NCBI RefSeq assembly: GCF_026745355.1
Contig: NC_079207.1
Span: 14,045,001-14,109,000, forward strand
Direction: 5' to 3'
DNA length: 64,000 bases
DNA from: Beta vulgaris subsp. vulgaris
Taxonomy: Eukaryota > Streptophyta > Magnoliopsida > Caryophyllales > Amaranthaceae
The first letter of the stretch is position 1. Each line of letters starts with the position of its first letter. The position numbers were made by a program, and so were the translations under genes. Of this stretch, positions 11,864 through 23,401 are shown piece after piece. Under the pieces are notes generated by a model. It saw only the letters and a list, made by a program, of their open reading frames with translations, made no database searches and was not told where the DNA came from.

Positions 11864-14800
11864 ATGGATGCTAGAGAGGATACAGAAATGGCGGCAAAGG
11901 AAGTCTTTAAAGCCGCTGAAATTGGCGACACTTCAGTCTTCAAATCTTTCTCCGACGATAAACTCTCTAAATTTCTCTCTCTTCGAAACGACGACGGTCG
12001 TTCTCTTCTCCACGTCGCCGCTTCTTCGACTCACTCCGAGGTTTTCTTTGGCTTTTTTTTCTCGATTTTTGTCCAAATTTAATCATCACTTCAATTTTTT
12101 TTTTTAACTTTGTGTAATTCATTCAAATTTTAAGGTGGTGGAAATTTTAGCAGAAGCTGATTCGACAAAGAAGGTGATTAATAGTAAGGATGAAGAAGGT
12201 TGGGCCCCACTTCATTCTGCTTCCAGCATTGGCCATCTCGATACTGTCTCAACTCTCCTCAATAAAGGTTTTTTATTTTTACCTCTTTTTTATTATATTC
12301 TAAATCTTGTTGTTCAAGCTTCTAATTCTAAGAGTTTTGTGTTAATGGATTTGTCAATTAATCTTCAAATGGCAAGTATATAATGGATATGGATATCATT
12401 AATCAAACTAGTTTTTGCAATATGATTCACATCAACTAAGAATGTTAAATTGTGATGAAACCATTAACAAATGGAAGTCAGAAATTCACTTAGGGTGTGT
12501 TTGGTTTGGAGGAAAGTGTTTTCCGCGAAAGCTATTTTCTTCTGTTTGGTTTGGACCGCATCAAGGAAGGGAAATACGGGTTGAACTTCAGTTTTCAAGG
12601 GTGGAAAATTACTTTCCCGAAGGAGGCAGGAGAAGCCACACTTTCCCCCACTCTATCAAACAATACCACAATACAAACAAAGGAAAATGGGTTCAAGGAA
12701 AGTTACTTTCTTTGCAACCAAAAAAAGGAAATCAATTTAGAATTGAGTTTTCCTCGGGAAAATGGTTTTCATGGAAAATCACTTTTCAGTTTTCCTTCCA
12801 ACCAAGCACACCCTTAGTTATGATATAATTTCATTATGTCATTGCTATGAAGAAAACGCCTTCGGTTTTGAATTTCTGGCAAGTAGGATCAACATAGAAT
12901 TAAATGCAGCAGTTGTTCATAGAGAGTTTGCTAGGTCTTGAAAGCTTGTGAGAATTTAATGCAAGAATATCACTTGGATTAAATGGCTGTGGATCTAAGA
13001 GAGGTAAGAGTGACTATAGACTAACTTCTCTGCTTCTCCCTCCATCATTCCGTTAGTGTTCTAGGTTGATTTTCTTGCCGTTAAGGTAGGCAGGAATTTC
13101 AAAGAGCAGAAAAGTGCATATTCTAGTTGTTGCAGTGTATAGATGGCTTCTCTAGCTCTTTATGTCGCTTATTCTTAGAAGTATCCGTTGGGATTACAAG
13201 TATATATTTCATTTGGAGTGAGGCACGGTATCATTTGACCTACCTTAAGCATGGAAGGAAGGATATTTGAGTTGATCATGAATTGGATTCTAGTCTTTTA
13301 ATTCTTCTAGACAGGTTATAGAGGCCCAAATAAGTGAGATGATGTCAACTCGAATAGTCAAATATCAAATTTCCACTATGTTTCCATGCTGTTGTGGTTC
13401 TAGACAAGTTTTAGAGGCCGAAATAAATATGCAATGTGGTGCTCTCTTTGTTTAGCGTGTTCTAATTTTGCAACAGAGGGATTCAGAGAGTTGGCCTGTT
13501 CCCACTATGTTTCCTTTTGCCTGTTTTATCTTCTAACTCTTGCCGTTGATTTCGGAGTCGATAATTGGTGACTTAATTTATCTTCTTTTGCAAAATTAGG
13601 GGAATAGGCTGTTAGCTGTCACCGGAGGATAATGCCTTTTGCTGGCTTCCTAATGTGTTTTTGCCTTGGTAGAGATAGCTTTGGAAACTCTTGTATTTGT
13701 TAGAATCTTCATTTCACCTTGATTATCCCAATGGACAAATACACATGTTAAGAAGTGCTATTATTGACCAATAGTATAGCATATTTTAGTAGGGTTATGC
13801 ATTAAGTGTACATAAGTGATAATAAGCATATAGGAACATCCACTTGAAACATTCAATAATAAAATGTAGGGTACTCAATGTTAGACATAAGGTACCATGC
13901 TGTTGTGGTGAATATTTTCTGCAGATATTGCTTTAATGTGCATGTAATCATTTGATGAACATCCTGCTAAGCATACTAGGTTTTGCGAGAGACAAATCCA
14001 CTACTTGAATTACTCCGTATATTTGAAAAGAAAGGAATAACAGTTAGCTGAATCTGATTTATTCCTATTCAAGAGCTTGTTCATGATGGCATGCCACGTT
14101 TGTAGGAAGATAGCATAAAGCTTGAATACATAACTGGGGAGAGATGACTGTAGACTACAAATGAGCTCTACTTCATACCAAGGACTTGCCATTGGCCTGA
14201 ATTGCTCTTTAGGGTACATTGAGGATTTTTTTTCCCTCCTCTGTCCAATTCTTGTGTCATTTTACGTCTATTTTGTATCCGCGTGTCAAGTTACTCAAGT
14301 ATAATATCCTATCTTATCAATGTTCCAGTTAACATAAATTTGCAGCTCTGGTGATTTGTAAATTTGTTTTTTTCTTTGGTCCACTTTTGCCTTGTGGCAC
14401 TTTGACGTATGACAAGATGATAGTCCTTTGAGGCAGTTACTGCACCCTGGTGTTCCAATTATAATAATTACAGAAGATCATTCCAAGCAGTTTCAAAGGA
14501 CGAAACTTATGTTCCTGTCCTTCCTCACCCCATCTTTTTCTCTTTTGGGCATCAATGTGATCTTTTTTTCTTCTTCTATGTTATTTTTTGTTGTTATGTT
14601 GCATTTACCGTGACATGTATAGAATCACTATTTCCTGAACTGTTGTTATTACCACCTAGATAAACCCTTTTTATCGATACTATTGTTACTTTGACTGAAA
14701 AGTATACTTTCAAGCAACTGCTTTTACTATGTCTATTAAGGGGTTAGAAAGTATTTGCCTCCCTTTTTTGTCCTCCTATTTTGTGCTTCCAGTAGAAATA

Positions 14801-17800
14801 GGTTTTCCTTTGGCTCTTCTGGAAACATTATTTCCACCGATTTCTGGTGGCTAGAGGTAAGACTGTCAGTTCTTAATCTCTTAAAACCAAAATTATGGTG
14901 GTAAAGTGGTAACTATGCTGGATTTTTGTTGTTGTGACTGCAAATTTCAAGGAGGCCTTTTTAGTTGTTGCACTTTGTGCAGAGTTGCTGATATGTTTGT
15001 ATGGCAATGTTCTGGTTATTCATTATATTGTGTACTCGCTGAGTCGCTGCTGCTACTTTATGTCTCTGTTTATGGATGTACATTTTCATACCAAAGTTTT
15101 GTTTCTGCTATTAAATGACTAGTACTGTGAACAGGAGCTGATGTTAACTTGAAAAATGATGGTGGCCGAACTGCTCTTCACTATGCTGCTAGCAAGGGAT
15201 GGGTGAAAATTGCTGAAATGTTGCTTGCTCATGGTGCAAACATCAATGCAAAGGACAAGGTTCACTCTTATCATAAGCATTTTTAGAGGTGTCAAAAACT
15301 GGGCCGACCCACGGGTGAACCTGCATGCAACCCAGACCCAACCTGTTCCGAGCCGAGAGTGGTCGGTTGGAAAGCCGACCCATTCCGACCCAGTGTTCAC
15401 CCGTGCCCAGTTTAACCCGTGGAATTAGTAACCAACCTGAGTTGGGCCGACCCAGTTGTACCCGTACCAGTTGCACCCGTGAATAACGATCCAGACCCAA
15501 CCCGTTTCCGACCCAAAATGACCCGCACACCAACTTCACCGCCAATGACCCAGTTAAACCCACCCAGTTATCACCCAACCCAGTTATCACCCAACCCAGT
15601 CACCACCCAACCCAGTTGTGACCCAACCCAGCTATCACTGACCCAGTTGTGACCCAACCCAGCTATCACCGACAATTAGTTGTGACCTAACCCAACTATC
15701 ACCGACCCAGTTGTGACCCAACCCAGCTATCACCGACCCAGTTGTGACCCAACCCAGCTATCACCGACCCAGTTTCGACCCAACCCTGTTACCACCCGAC
15801 CCAACTAAACCCGACCCAATTTTTTATATATCTATAAAATCATTTAAATTTATAAATTTATAAATTTTCTTATATTTAATAATTAATTAAATAAAAAAAT
15901 AAATTACATTTAATTTAAGAGTTAAACTTTAAATATCATTTACTTATTTATATTTTCTATAATTACCTAATATCCTTATTCTCAAATAATATTAAAAAAT
16001 TATCCTATTAAATCTTATATACTCTAAATTTATTATCCATTTTAATATTCTACTAAATTTTCCTCATTTTTCTTTACCAAATTATCCAATTTAATATTTT
16101 ACCAAATAATATCTCAAATTCTCATAACAATATACTAAACAACAACATATGAGCTCATAAAAAATTTGCAATTATAATAAATTATACAAAAAAACTCAAA
16201 ATTTAGTGAAATTGCATAAAAATTACACAAAAAAAATAAATGTGAAATTATATGAAATTACACAAAAGTCAATAAATTTGGGGACAAAATTGAACGATAT
16301 TATTATTACACAAAAACAAAATTAATCAACACAAAAATTAACAAATTAAACTAAAAAATGGAAAAAAAATCTTGAACAGAACTAGATCTGGCCGGACGAG
16401 TGACGAGTGACGAGCGACGAACGAAGACTGACGAGCTACGAGCTAAGACGGAAGACCGACCAGCGAAGACCGGCGACGACATCAGCTTTACTTGGTACAA
16501 CTTTACTTTCAGTGTCTTCAGCTCCATCAGCTTTCTTTGGTCCTGTCATAAGACCCATTACAGGATAATCTTCCATTGCTTCTGCATCTCCAGAGTTAGG
16601 ATCCTCTGCTTCATCCTTCGCATGAAGTTCATCTACAGGTTCTGCTTCTTCAGTAGATAAAACGACATTTTCTCCAGCATCAACTTTGCTCTTGGACATT
16701 GTTCCCTAAAAAAAAGTGAAAATAAAGTCGCAGTTTGAACATTGTTCCCGTCAAAATCCAAAAGAAAAAAAAACAAAAAAAGAGTTTTAAACATAGTTTC
16801 TCATCATCATAAAAGAAAACAAATAGTACAAGTTTGAATACTTTTCTTCAACTTGATTTACGTGTTACTCATAATTACTAATTAGATCGTAGATTGTTCA
16901 ACTTGAAATATATTTAAACATTTAAAGGGGACCATGATCTGGTCAACATGTCAGAAAAGAAAATTTTAGGGAGAGAGTTAAAGATAGAGTCGGTGGCGGT
17001 GGTGAGGAGAGAGGGTGAGTGTCGGTGGCGGTGGTGAGGAGAGATAGAAGGAACAGATGAGACTCAAAGGATGATGGAGGCAGATGAAATTTGTGGGGAG
17101 CAAATACACTTCTTTTATACCTACTAATATTAGGGTTTCTAAATTCAATCTCATCCGTTGGATTGATATTATCAACGGATGAGATTAGATCCCATCTTTT
17201 TTATCCTCTTTTATGTTTCAATACACAATTGATGGTTAGATTTTAATCATTCTCATATCAATGGTTCTAAATCATAATCCATGATATCATTCTTTAGCCA
17301 ATAGAAAAATAGAATTACCTAGCACATGGATTGATGACCTAGCACATGGATTGATAATCTTATATTCTTATAATCTTAATAGTTGTTGTCTTGGTTTAGT
17401 AACTTAAAATATTTAATAATTAGTTAATTATTATTATTTCATTATAATTTAAAATTTTAATTACCTTTATGAAGTTATTATTAGTATTATTTAAGTATAT
17501 TATTATTATTATTATATTTTATTAGACTCCTTATAGCGTTGTTTATACAATTATCACACTATTACTCAATTAAGTAATTGTATAACTATATAGTATTTAA
17601 GTGATGCATTTATTGATCTCGGCCAATAACTTGTTTCAATCCAAATACATGTTTTTAGTTTCAAAATACATTTCACGTGAAGACTATTAGCTAAAATAGA
17701 GTACTATTCTTGAATTAGCTTATAATATAAATTGATACATTCATTAATCTTATCTAGTAACAACTTCTTTCAACTATCTAGGAATAAAATAGTGAGTTAT

Positions 17801-20800
17801 TGAGTTGTTATAAGTATAGCATATGAACTCTCGTTATAATAACTTTTGCCTCATACACACTGTTGTTGTAAACATATGATTGTCATTTGTTATATTATTA
17901 TATCATATCAAGAGTCATTCTACTAATTTATAATCAATATAGTACTAGATAGAGTATTGTTATCTTCTATTAAGTTAATTACTTAACTTACATTGATACA
18001 TTTGTTGATATATATTATCCAATATCCATTATCTTAAACGAACTTACGCCGTCTTGAATTAGCTAATCGACTTACATTGATACATCGATCTAATCCAATA
18101 TTAACTTGTTTCTATTCAAATTAGATGTTTTGAGTTTCAATATGAATTTAACTTAAAGACGATTAACTTAAATGAAACATTGTTATATTGAACCAATCTA
18201 CTAAGTTATACGATTAACTTAGAGACGATTAACTTAAAAAAACATAGTCACATTTACATGAAATTCGATCATGTTCATCCTCTACTAACATAGTGTTTGA
18301 TTATGTATCATTTTCATATGATATATTGACATATTCGATTAAGTGATAAGTGATTAACGTTGATTATGTTAATTGTTAGTTGTTACTTGTTAGATGTTAG
18401 TTGTTACTTGAGTACTTATGCAATCATCAATAAGAATAACTAAATAAGTGAATAACTAATAGTAACTGTACTGATTCAGACTTGAGAGTGAGTAAGTCAC
18501 TAACTAACAAAATGTTTAAGTTATTTAATAGTCTATTAACCCTAACACTATAAGTCTATAATCAATAATCCTTATGGTTGTTAGTTGTTAGTTGTTAGTT
18601 GTTACTCACTTACTTGTTAGATGTTAGTTGTTACTTGTTACTTGAATACATATGCAATCATGAATGAGAATAACTAAATAAGTAAATAACTAATGAGTGA
18701 TACTTAGTAACTTAGGCAATAGGCCAATTACCAATAGCCAATAATGGTGAATGGCCCAATAATATAAGATTATAAATATAACTTATAAGTTATAAGTCTT
18801 ACTTTAGTAACATTTCAAATTAGTAATATAAGTATCAAAGTATTAATGATTTAATGTATTATTAAAAAATTCATAATATCAGTATAATTACAGATTACTA
18901 TAATATACCACTATAAGTATAAAGTATAATGACTATAATCTATATCACAATACCTCAATACCACATCCACAAGTTATAAGTTTATAACAATCTCGACCCA
19001 AATCAATACGCCACGGAGCCGCCGGTTCGATATTTAGTCGTTCCAAGTAATTCCGACCCAAGTTATTCCGATATCGATTTCTTTCGACCCAAGTAGCCCG
19101 AAAGCCGATTTATTCCGACCCAAGTAATTCCGAAAGCCGTATTATTCCAAACCAAGTTATTCCGATATCGATTTTTTCCGACTCAAGTAACCCGAAAGCC
19201 GATTTCTTCCGACCCAAGTAATTCTGAAACCCGATTTCTTTCGACCCAAGTTATTCCGATTTCGATTTCTTCCGACCCACGTAACCCGAAAACCGATTTC
19301 TTCCGACCCAAGTAATTCCGAAAGCCGAATTATTCCGACCCAAGTTATTCCGATATCGATTTCTTCCGACCCAAGTAACCCGAAAGTCGGTTTCTTCCGA
19401 CCCAAGTAATTCCGAAACCCGATTTCTTCCGACCCAAGTCATTCCGAAAGCCGATTTCTTCCGACCCAAGTTATTCCGAAAGCCGATTTCTTCCGACCCA
19501 AGTCATTCCGAAAGCCGATTTGGACCAACTTCACCTTATTCCATTCCGACCCAAATTCACCCAACCCAGATACCGGCCGACCCAGTCTCACCCGACCCAT
19601 TTCCGACCCAGTTCCGAGCTCCTCTCACCCAGTTTCACCCGACCCAAGTTCACCCGACCCACCCAGTTCCGACCCATGACACGGTGTCACCCAGATTATT
19701 CCGACCCAAATCATTCCGACCCAGCTTGGGTCAACCCAAACCCAGCCAGTGACCCAGATTGACACCTCTAAGCATTTTGATAGAGAATATAAGCATCAAA
19801 CTCGTATCTACTTTATTGTACCTTTTATTTTAGTCTAAATACACATATTGTGCATCATGGCTAATGCTCAAGCATTTGTTTTAGGTTGGATGCACGCCAC
19901 TGCATCGTGCAGCTAGCACAGGGAACGCAGAGTTGTGTGAGTTTCTCATTGAAGAGGGGGCTGAGATTGATGCCATTGACAGAGCTGGTGAGACTCCTCT
20001 TATGACTGCCGTCATATGTGAAAACAGACAGGTGAGTATTAGATGGAGATTACCTTTCCGTGCTGTCTTCTTTATGCTCTGAACTCCTCCACCTTCATTT
20101 GCCTCAGGTGTAGCTTATCGATTCATGTCGTGTCTGACATGGCATGAAGCTAGGACACTTCGTTTCAAACCAAAAACTTGACAATTTTCTATAAAATGGA
20201 CAAGTCTGATACTGGGGCCCTCGTATCTGAATACACTCTTTATTAGAGTGTGAGTAACATAGCTTATATGTGATTTTTCTCTCTTTTTGCACTCTTACTT
20301 CTTTGGGTCTTTCCTCAAACTTGAGGGTATGTTTAACACGAGTCTCAAGCAAAGTCATCAAATTGCTTTTAAAGTCTTGCAGTGGGTTTCTAATTTCTCA
20401 GACTCCTGTTAAAACTTTGGTTGTTGATTTACCACATGATATCTTAAAATAGGCCACTGTGAGTAAAAAAAGTGGAAAGCAACACATTTTTTTTTGAAGT
20501 TTTTTCTATCAAACAGTATTTAGGAGTCTGAAGTGAGTCTAAGGGATAAAGTTTGGAGTTTGAATGATTGTAATGTGAGTCTGAATAATATACTAAAGAT
20601 GAAAGTTGGCAAATTCTAAAGTTTGAGAGAACTATTAGGGACAAATTTGAGACAATCCCATGGTGGTGAATTAGACAATGATAGAGTTCCTTTGCCTGAG
20701 TGGTTGTCATCTTGTTGTGCTTAAACTTCGAAAATTTACCCTGCTGCTGCACTTAATTTTTTGGTTGAGATGCATTAGTTTGTTTTGTAACCACTTACCT

Positions 20801-21127
20801 ATATGACTCATAGAATTAGAGAATAAGTTTTTCTTTTCTTCTTTTGTACTCAATCCCATAATAAACTTCACGCTTCTCATTTTCAGTTGTCCCAAACTTC
20901 ATTGTAAGTTAGACTTGATGATGGCACCATGATAGACACGTGGAAAGGAACTTGGGTCCATTATCTAATTTGATTATCTGATTTGGTGACAGGTTGCCCT
21001 TCTTCTAGTCAGACATGGAGCAGACGTGGATATCGAAGACAAGGAAGGTTATACAGTCCTAGGTCGTGCTCCAAAGGATCTTAGAGATGTTATTATTGAT
21101 GCTGCAAGTGCCATGATGGAAGGCTAA
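11864..21127 (+). CDS. Ankyrin-repeat protein, 26S proteasome non-ATPase subunit 10 (gankyrin)-like
   Basis: Five exons join in frame: 11864-12040, 12135-12267, 15135-15259, 19885-20031 and 20993-21127 (717 bp, 238 aa), all with GT..AG borders. The protein begins MDAREDTEMAAKEVFKAAEI. It is built of ankyrin repeats, one roughly per exon, with the usual consensus pieces: GRSLLHVAAS, GWAPLHSASSIGHLDTVSTL, GRTALHYAASKG, GCTPLHRAASTGNAELCEFL and GETPLMTAV. Length and repeat order fit the plant PSMD10/gankyrin-like family (Arabidopsis At2g03430, from memory). In animals and yeast, PSMD10/Nas6 is a chaperone for assembly of the proteasome 19S base; a similar role here is inferred. The start is the first ATG of exon 1, followed at once by well-conserved repeat sequence. 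Intron 3 (15260-19884) is swollen by a hAT element with antisense promoter-like content. Intron 2 carries a MITE. Confidence 0.92.
12493..12813. mobile_element. Tourist-type (PIF/Harbinger) MITE in intron 2
   Basis: 321 bp. The terminal inverted repeats are GGGTGTGTTTGGTT and its counterpart AACCAAGCACACCC, bracketed by TTA on both sides (12490-12492 and 12814-12816). A 3-bp TTA/TAA TSD is typical of Harbinger-type MITEs. The interior is itself partly palindromic and non-coding. Confidence 0.9.
15300..15815 (+). repeat. Left subterminal tandem array of the hAT element
   Basis: Degenerate tandem units of about 20-40 bp of the kind GACCCAACCCAGTTATCACC and CCGACCCAGTTGTGACCCAA. The frames seen across it are repeat artefacts (poly TQPSCDPTQ). 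Confidence 0.9.
16436..16699 (-). pseudogene. Captured first coding exon of an unidentified acidic protein (fragment)
   Basis: A minus-strand frame starts at the ATG at 16699 with MSKSKVDAGENVVLSTEEAE and continues as an acidic, Ala/Glu/Asp-rich segment (EDYPVMGLMTGPKK) to about residue 73 (VVPSKADV). After that it runs into element sequence. The base composition and smooth coding character differ sharply from the flanking hAT DNA. A pyrimidine tract and AG stand immediately before GGAACAATG, so the fragment appears to keep the 3' splice site of a 5' UTR intron. It was therefore captured from genomic DNA, not from a cDNA. I do not recognise the parent family. No downstream exons are present, so no complete product is expected. 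Confidence 0.6.
16937..17200 (-). promoter_or_regulatory. Captured promoter and 5' UTR inside the hAT element
   Basis: Read on the minus strand: an inverted pair of ATCCGTTG elements (17147-17184), a telo-box-like AAACCCTA (17131-17138), a TATAAAAG box (17112-17119), then a pyrimidine- and CACCGCCACC-rich leader typical of plant 5' UTRs. This is the expected order upstream of the captured ATG at 16699. If active it would start antisense transcription within intron 3 of the PSMD10-like gene. The promoter role is inferred from motif order only. Confidence 0.5.
19000..19755 (+). repeat. Right subterminal tandem array of the hAT element
   Basis: Tandem units of about 26-30 bp of the form TTCCGACCCAAGTAATTCCG plus AAAGCCGATT, passing into plain GACCCA repeats near the terminus. 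The repetitive open frames on either strand are artefacts. Confidence 0.92.
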
Positions 21128-21741
21128 ACCAAAATGACGCACTCTCTATTTTGGGGAAAGAGACTACCTATGTAATTTTACATCAAATGTTCACATACTA
21201 TTGTAAATGATGTTAGATATCCAAATGCAGTGCTAGATTTTTTTTTGACTTCCAAATTGTGTGATCAGCTCAGGTTTGACATAATTCAGTATATGCCTGT
21301 GCTAATGCTTCTACACATAAGTAGCATGTTAACAACTAACAAGCTTGACCTTTTGCTTCATTGGTCAAGTACTCAGAAGCTTATACCTGAAACTTTAGAA
21401 CGAACTTTTGTCCTTTGCAAAATTATAGGTATCTTAAAGTGCTCCTCCAAAAACTTATGTATCTGACATTTAGATTTCAGATGGCTAAATTTAGAAACCA
21501 GCCAATCAGGAAAGATATGAATGTTCTTCAGCAAAACAATAATTGTGCTGTACGTATTTGCTATATGATTACCAAAAAGTTTATAAGCATATCACTCTTT
21601 AAAATTCCTCCAAAATCTACAGTAGAAAATAAATGCTGACAAAATATAGTCTAAATTTCTATGAAAATGAGGTCTATGATATTACTTGTGCGAAAGATCG
21701 ATAATGGCTATGGCTCACTGAAAGATATAAGGAAAGTTAGA

Positions 21742-22722
21742 TCATTTGGTAGCAGCAGCAGCTGCTGCCTTCTGCTTCAGCATTGCAATGAAATTATCTT
21801 TCTCCTCTGCTGTCATCCCTTGTGTCGAGCAATCTCCCACTCCCCACTCCGCTCCACGTATGCAATACTTATCCAATATTTCTTGCTTATTCCTGTCAAT
21901 TTTTCCGAATCAATTCTCTCAGTAGTGATCTTTCTTCTGATAATATCCCCTAAAACAAGTTACTAAGGCATGGCTGAGTTGAGGGTAATGCATTACAGGA
22001 TGACGAAAAAAGCGAAGAAGAAATGATACAGATAGTGCACATAGGGTGACATTGCAGTTTAATATGAGAACTTTTTGGGGATATCTTTGAAGAAATAAAT
22101 TGTAATGGTATAAGAATTATACTTGTCTTTGTTCTTTTTGGAACGCTCAAGGAGCTCTTTCATGATAGGGGATGATTTGATTCTTTCATCATCAGCTGCA
22201 TACTTCTTTTGGTTCTCTTCTGCAGGTATCATCAGACAATGAGATTAACAAAAAGCATTAAGCTTGTATTAGCCACTAACAGAGGCTATTAATCAAAATT
22301 AACACACCATTGAAGCGATCGAGGAATTCGATAGAAGGCAGTTGGGGACCTGGAACAGATTCTATTCCAGTAGACCCTGACAAAAATCCTGCTTGAGCTA
22401 CAAATTATCACCCCAACAACATAGAAACAAAAAGGGTAGAATGTTACTAAAGATATATAAATTAGATTAAGAATGATAGTTTAGTGAATAAATGAAGAAT
22501 ATTACCAGGATTTGACCAGGAGAGTACTAAAGAAACAGCTAAAGGTAGACAGTATTTTTGGAATCCTTGTTGAGAGAGCTTAGAAAAACAAGGATTTACA
22601 TTTGCAGAAAAGTAAATTCTGGACTGCAATTTCTTTGAGTTTGAGTGGTGAAAAGTGGAAATTGAGGATGGTATTACTTGAAGAGAAGAGGTCTGGAAGG
22701 AAGAATACAAAGATGAAACCAT
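21742..22722 (-). CDS. Small chloroplast, probably thylakoid-lumen, protein
   Basis: Four exons on the minus strand join in frame: 22506-22722, 22308-22397, 22123-22219 and 21742-21892 (555 bp, 184 aa), with GT..AG borders. The N-terminus (MVSSLYSSFQTSSLQVIPSS) is rich in Ser and hydroxylated residues with few acids, like a chloroplast transit peptide. A hydrophobic stretch at about 60-70 (LPLAVSLVLSW) followed by NPAQAG looks like a lumenal targeting signal with an A-x-A cleavage site. The mature part contains ELLERSKKNKDKNKQEILDK and RGAEWGVGDCS...MTAEEKDNF, and ends in an Ala run. The LERSKxNK segment recalls photosystem I subunit N-like lumen proteins, but I am not sure of the family. The ATG at 22722 is the first in frame; an upstream stop precludes a longer start. 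It converges on the PSMD10-like gene with 614 bp between the stops. Confidence 0.85.
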
Positions 22723-23083
22723 TGGTATGATGTTTCTCACCTTCCTTCGTCCTCTCAAAGTCTCCACTCCGTCTTACTAGAGACTATAGAGTAGAGGATT
22801 AGAAAAAGAAAAACAAACGGTTGGTATTAGTTTTGTTTGTCTCCCGCCCCATCGTTAAGATTACACAGATTGTGCGTGTAAAATTAAGTAAAAGGGGGTG
22901 TGTATCCGTCCAGGACTGGTTCGACGGGTGGATCGGAAATATCCAGGTCCGGACGGAATTTTTTCGGTACGATCATGTTTTGAACTAGAATTTTTCCGGT
23001 CTGGTTTTTGGACAGGAATTTGTATTTTTTATTCATAAAAAATCTTTTTGCTTAGATTTTTTATTCATATATTTTCATATGTA

Positions 23084-23401
23084 CTCCTTCCGTTTCCTAA
23101 AGATCTTCCCACTTACTGTTCCTACATATACCAAGGAAAATCAAGTTATGTGGGGCATGGTGTGAGTAAAGTAGGAGAGAAAAATGGGTTAAGATAAATA
23201 AACAAATAAAAAAGGGTTAAAGTAGGAGAGGGAAAGGGAGTAAAATTGAATTAATAATGTAATGGTAGACCATATGATAGTGACATGAGAGGGTAAATAG
23301 GGAAATTTGTTTTGCCAAATAAGGAATAAAGCAAAAGAGGGAAGATCTTTTGAAAACACCCTTAAATGGAAAGAGGGAAGATCTTTAGGAAACGGAGAGA
23401 G
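23084..23401. mobile_element. Stowaway MITE (family A, copy 2)
   Basis: 318 bp. The ends are CTCCTTCCGTTTCCTAAAGA and GAAACGGAGAGAG, flanked by TA. It is very similar inside to the copies at 8047 and 56551, with somewhat more diverged termini. It lies upstream of the lumen-protein gene. Confidence 0.9.

Larger units (their letters stand above)
15284..19770. mobile_element. Non-autonomous hAT element (4,487 bp) with captured gene 5' end
   Basis: Perfect 12-bp terminal inverted repeats (TAGAGGTGTCAA and TTGACACCTCTA) are bracketed by a perfect 8-bp TSD, agcatttt (15276-15283 and 19771-19778), which defines the hAT superfamily. Subterminal regions are arrays built on the GACCCA motif (15300-15815 and about 19000-19755), as often seen in plant hAT elements. 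There is no transposase frame. The middle (16436-17200) looks like host gene sequence in antisense. It sits wholly in intron 3 of the PSMD10-like gene and would be spliced out. Confidence 0.93.

Noticed and set aside
12415..12828. Two overlapping open frames in intron 2 of the ankyrin gene
   Set aside because: They translate a Tourist-type MITE with TTA target duplications.
19157..19469. Repetitive GRKKSxFGITWVGRN frames on the minus strand
   Set aside because: These are translations of the right subterminal array of the hAT element.
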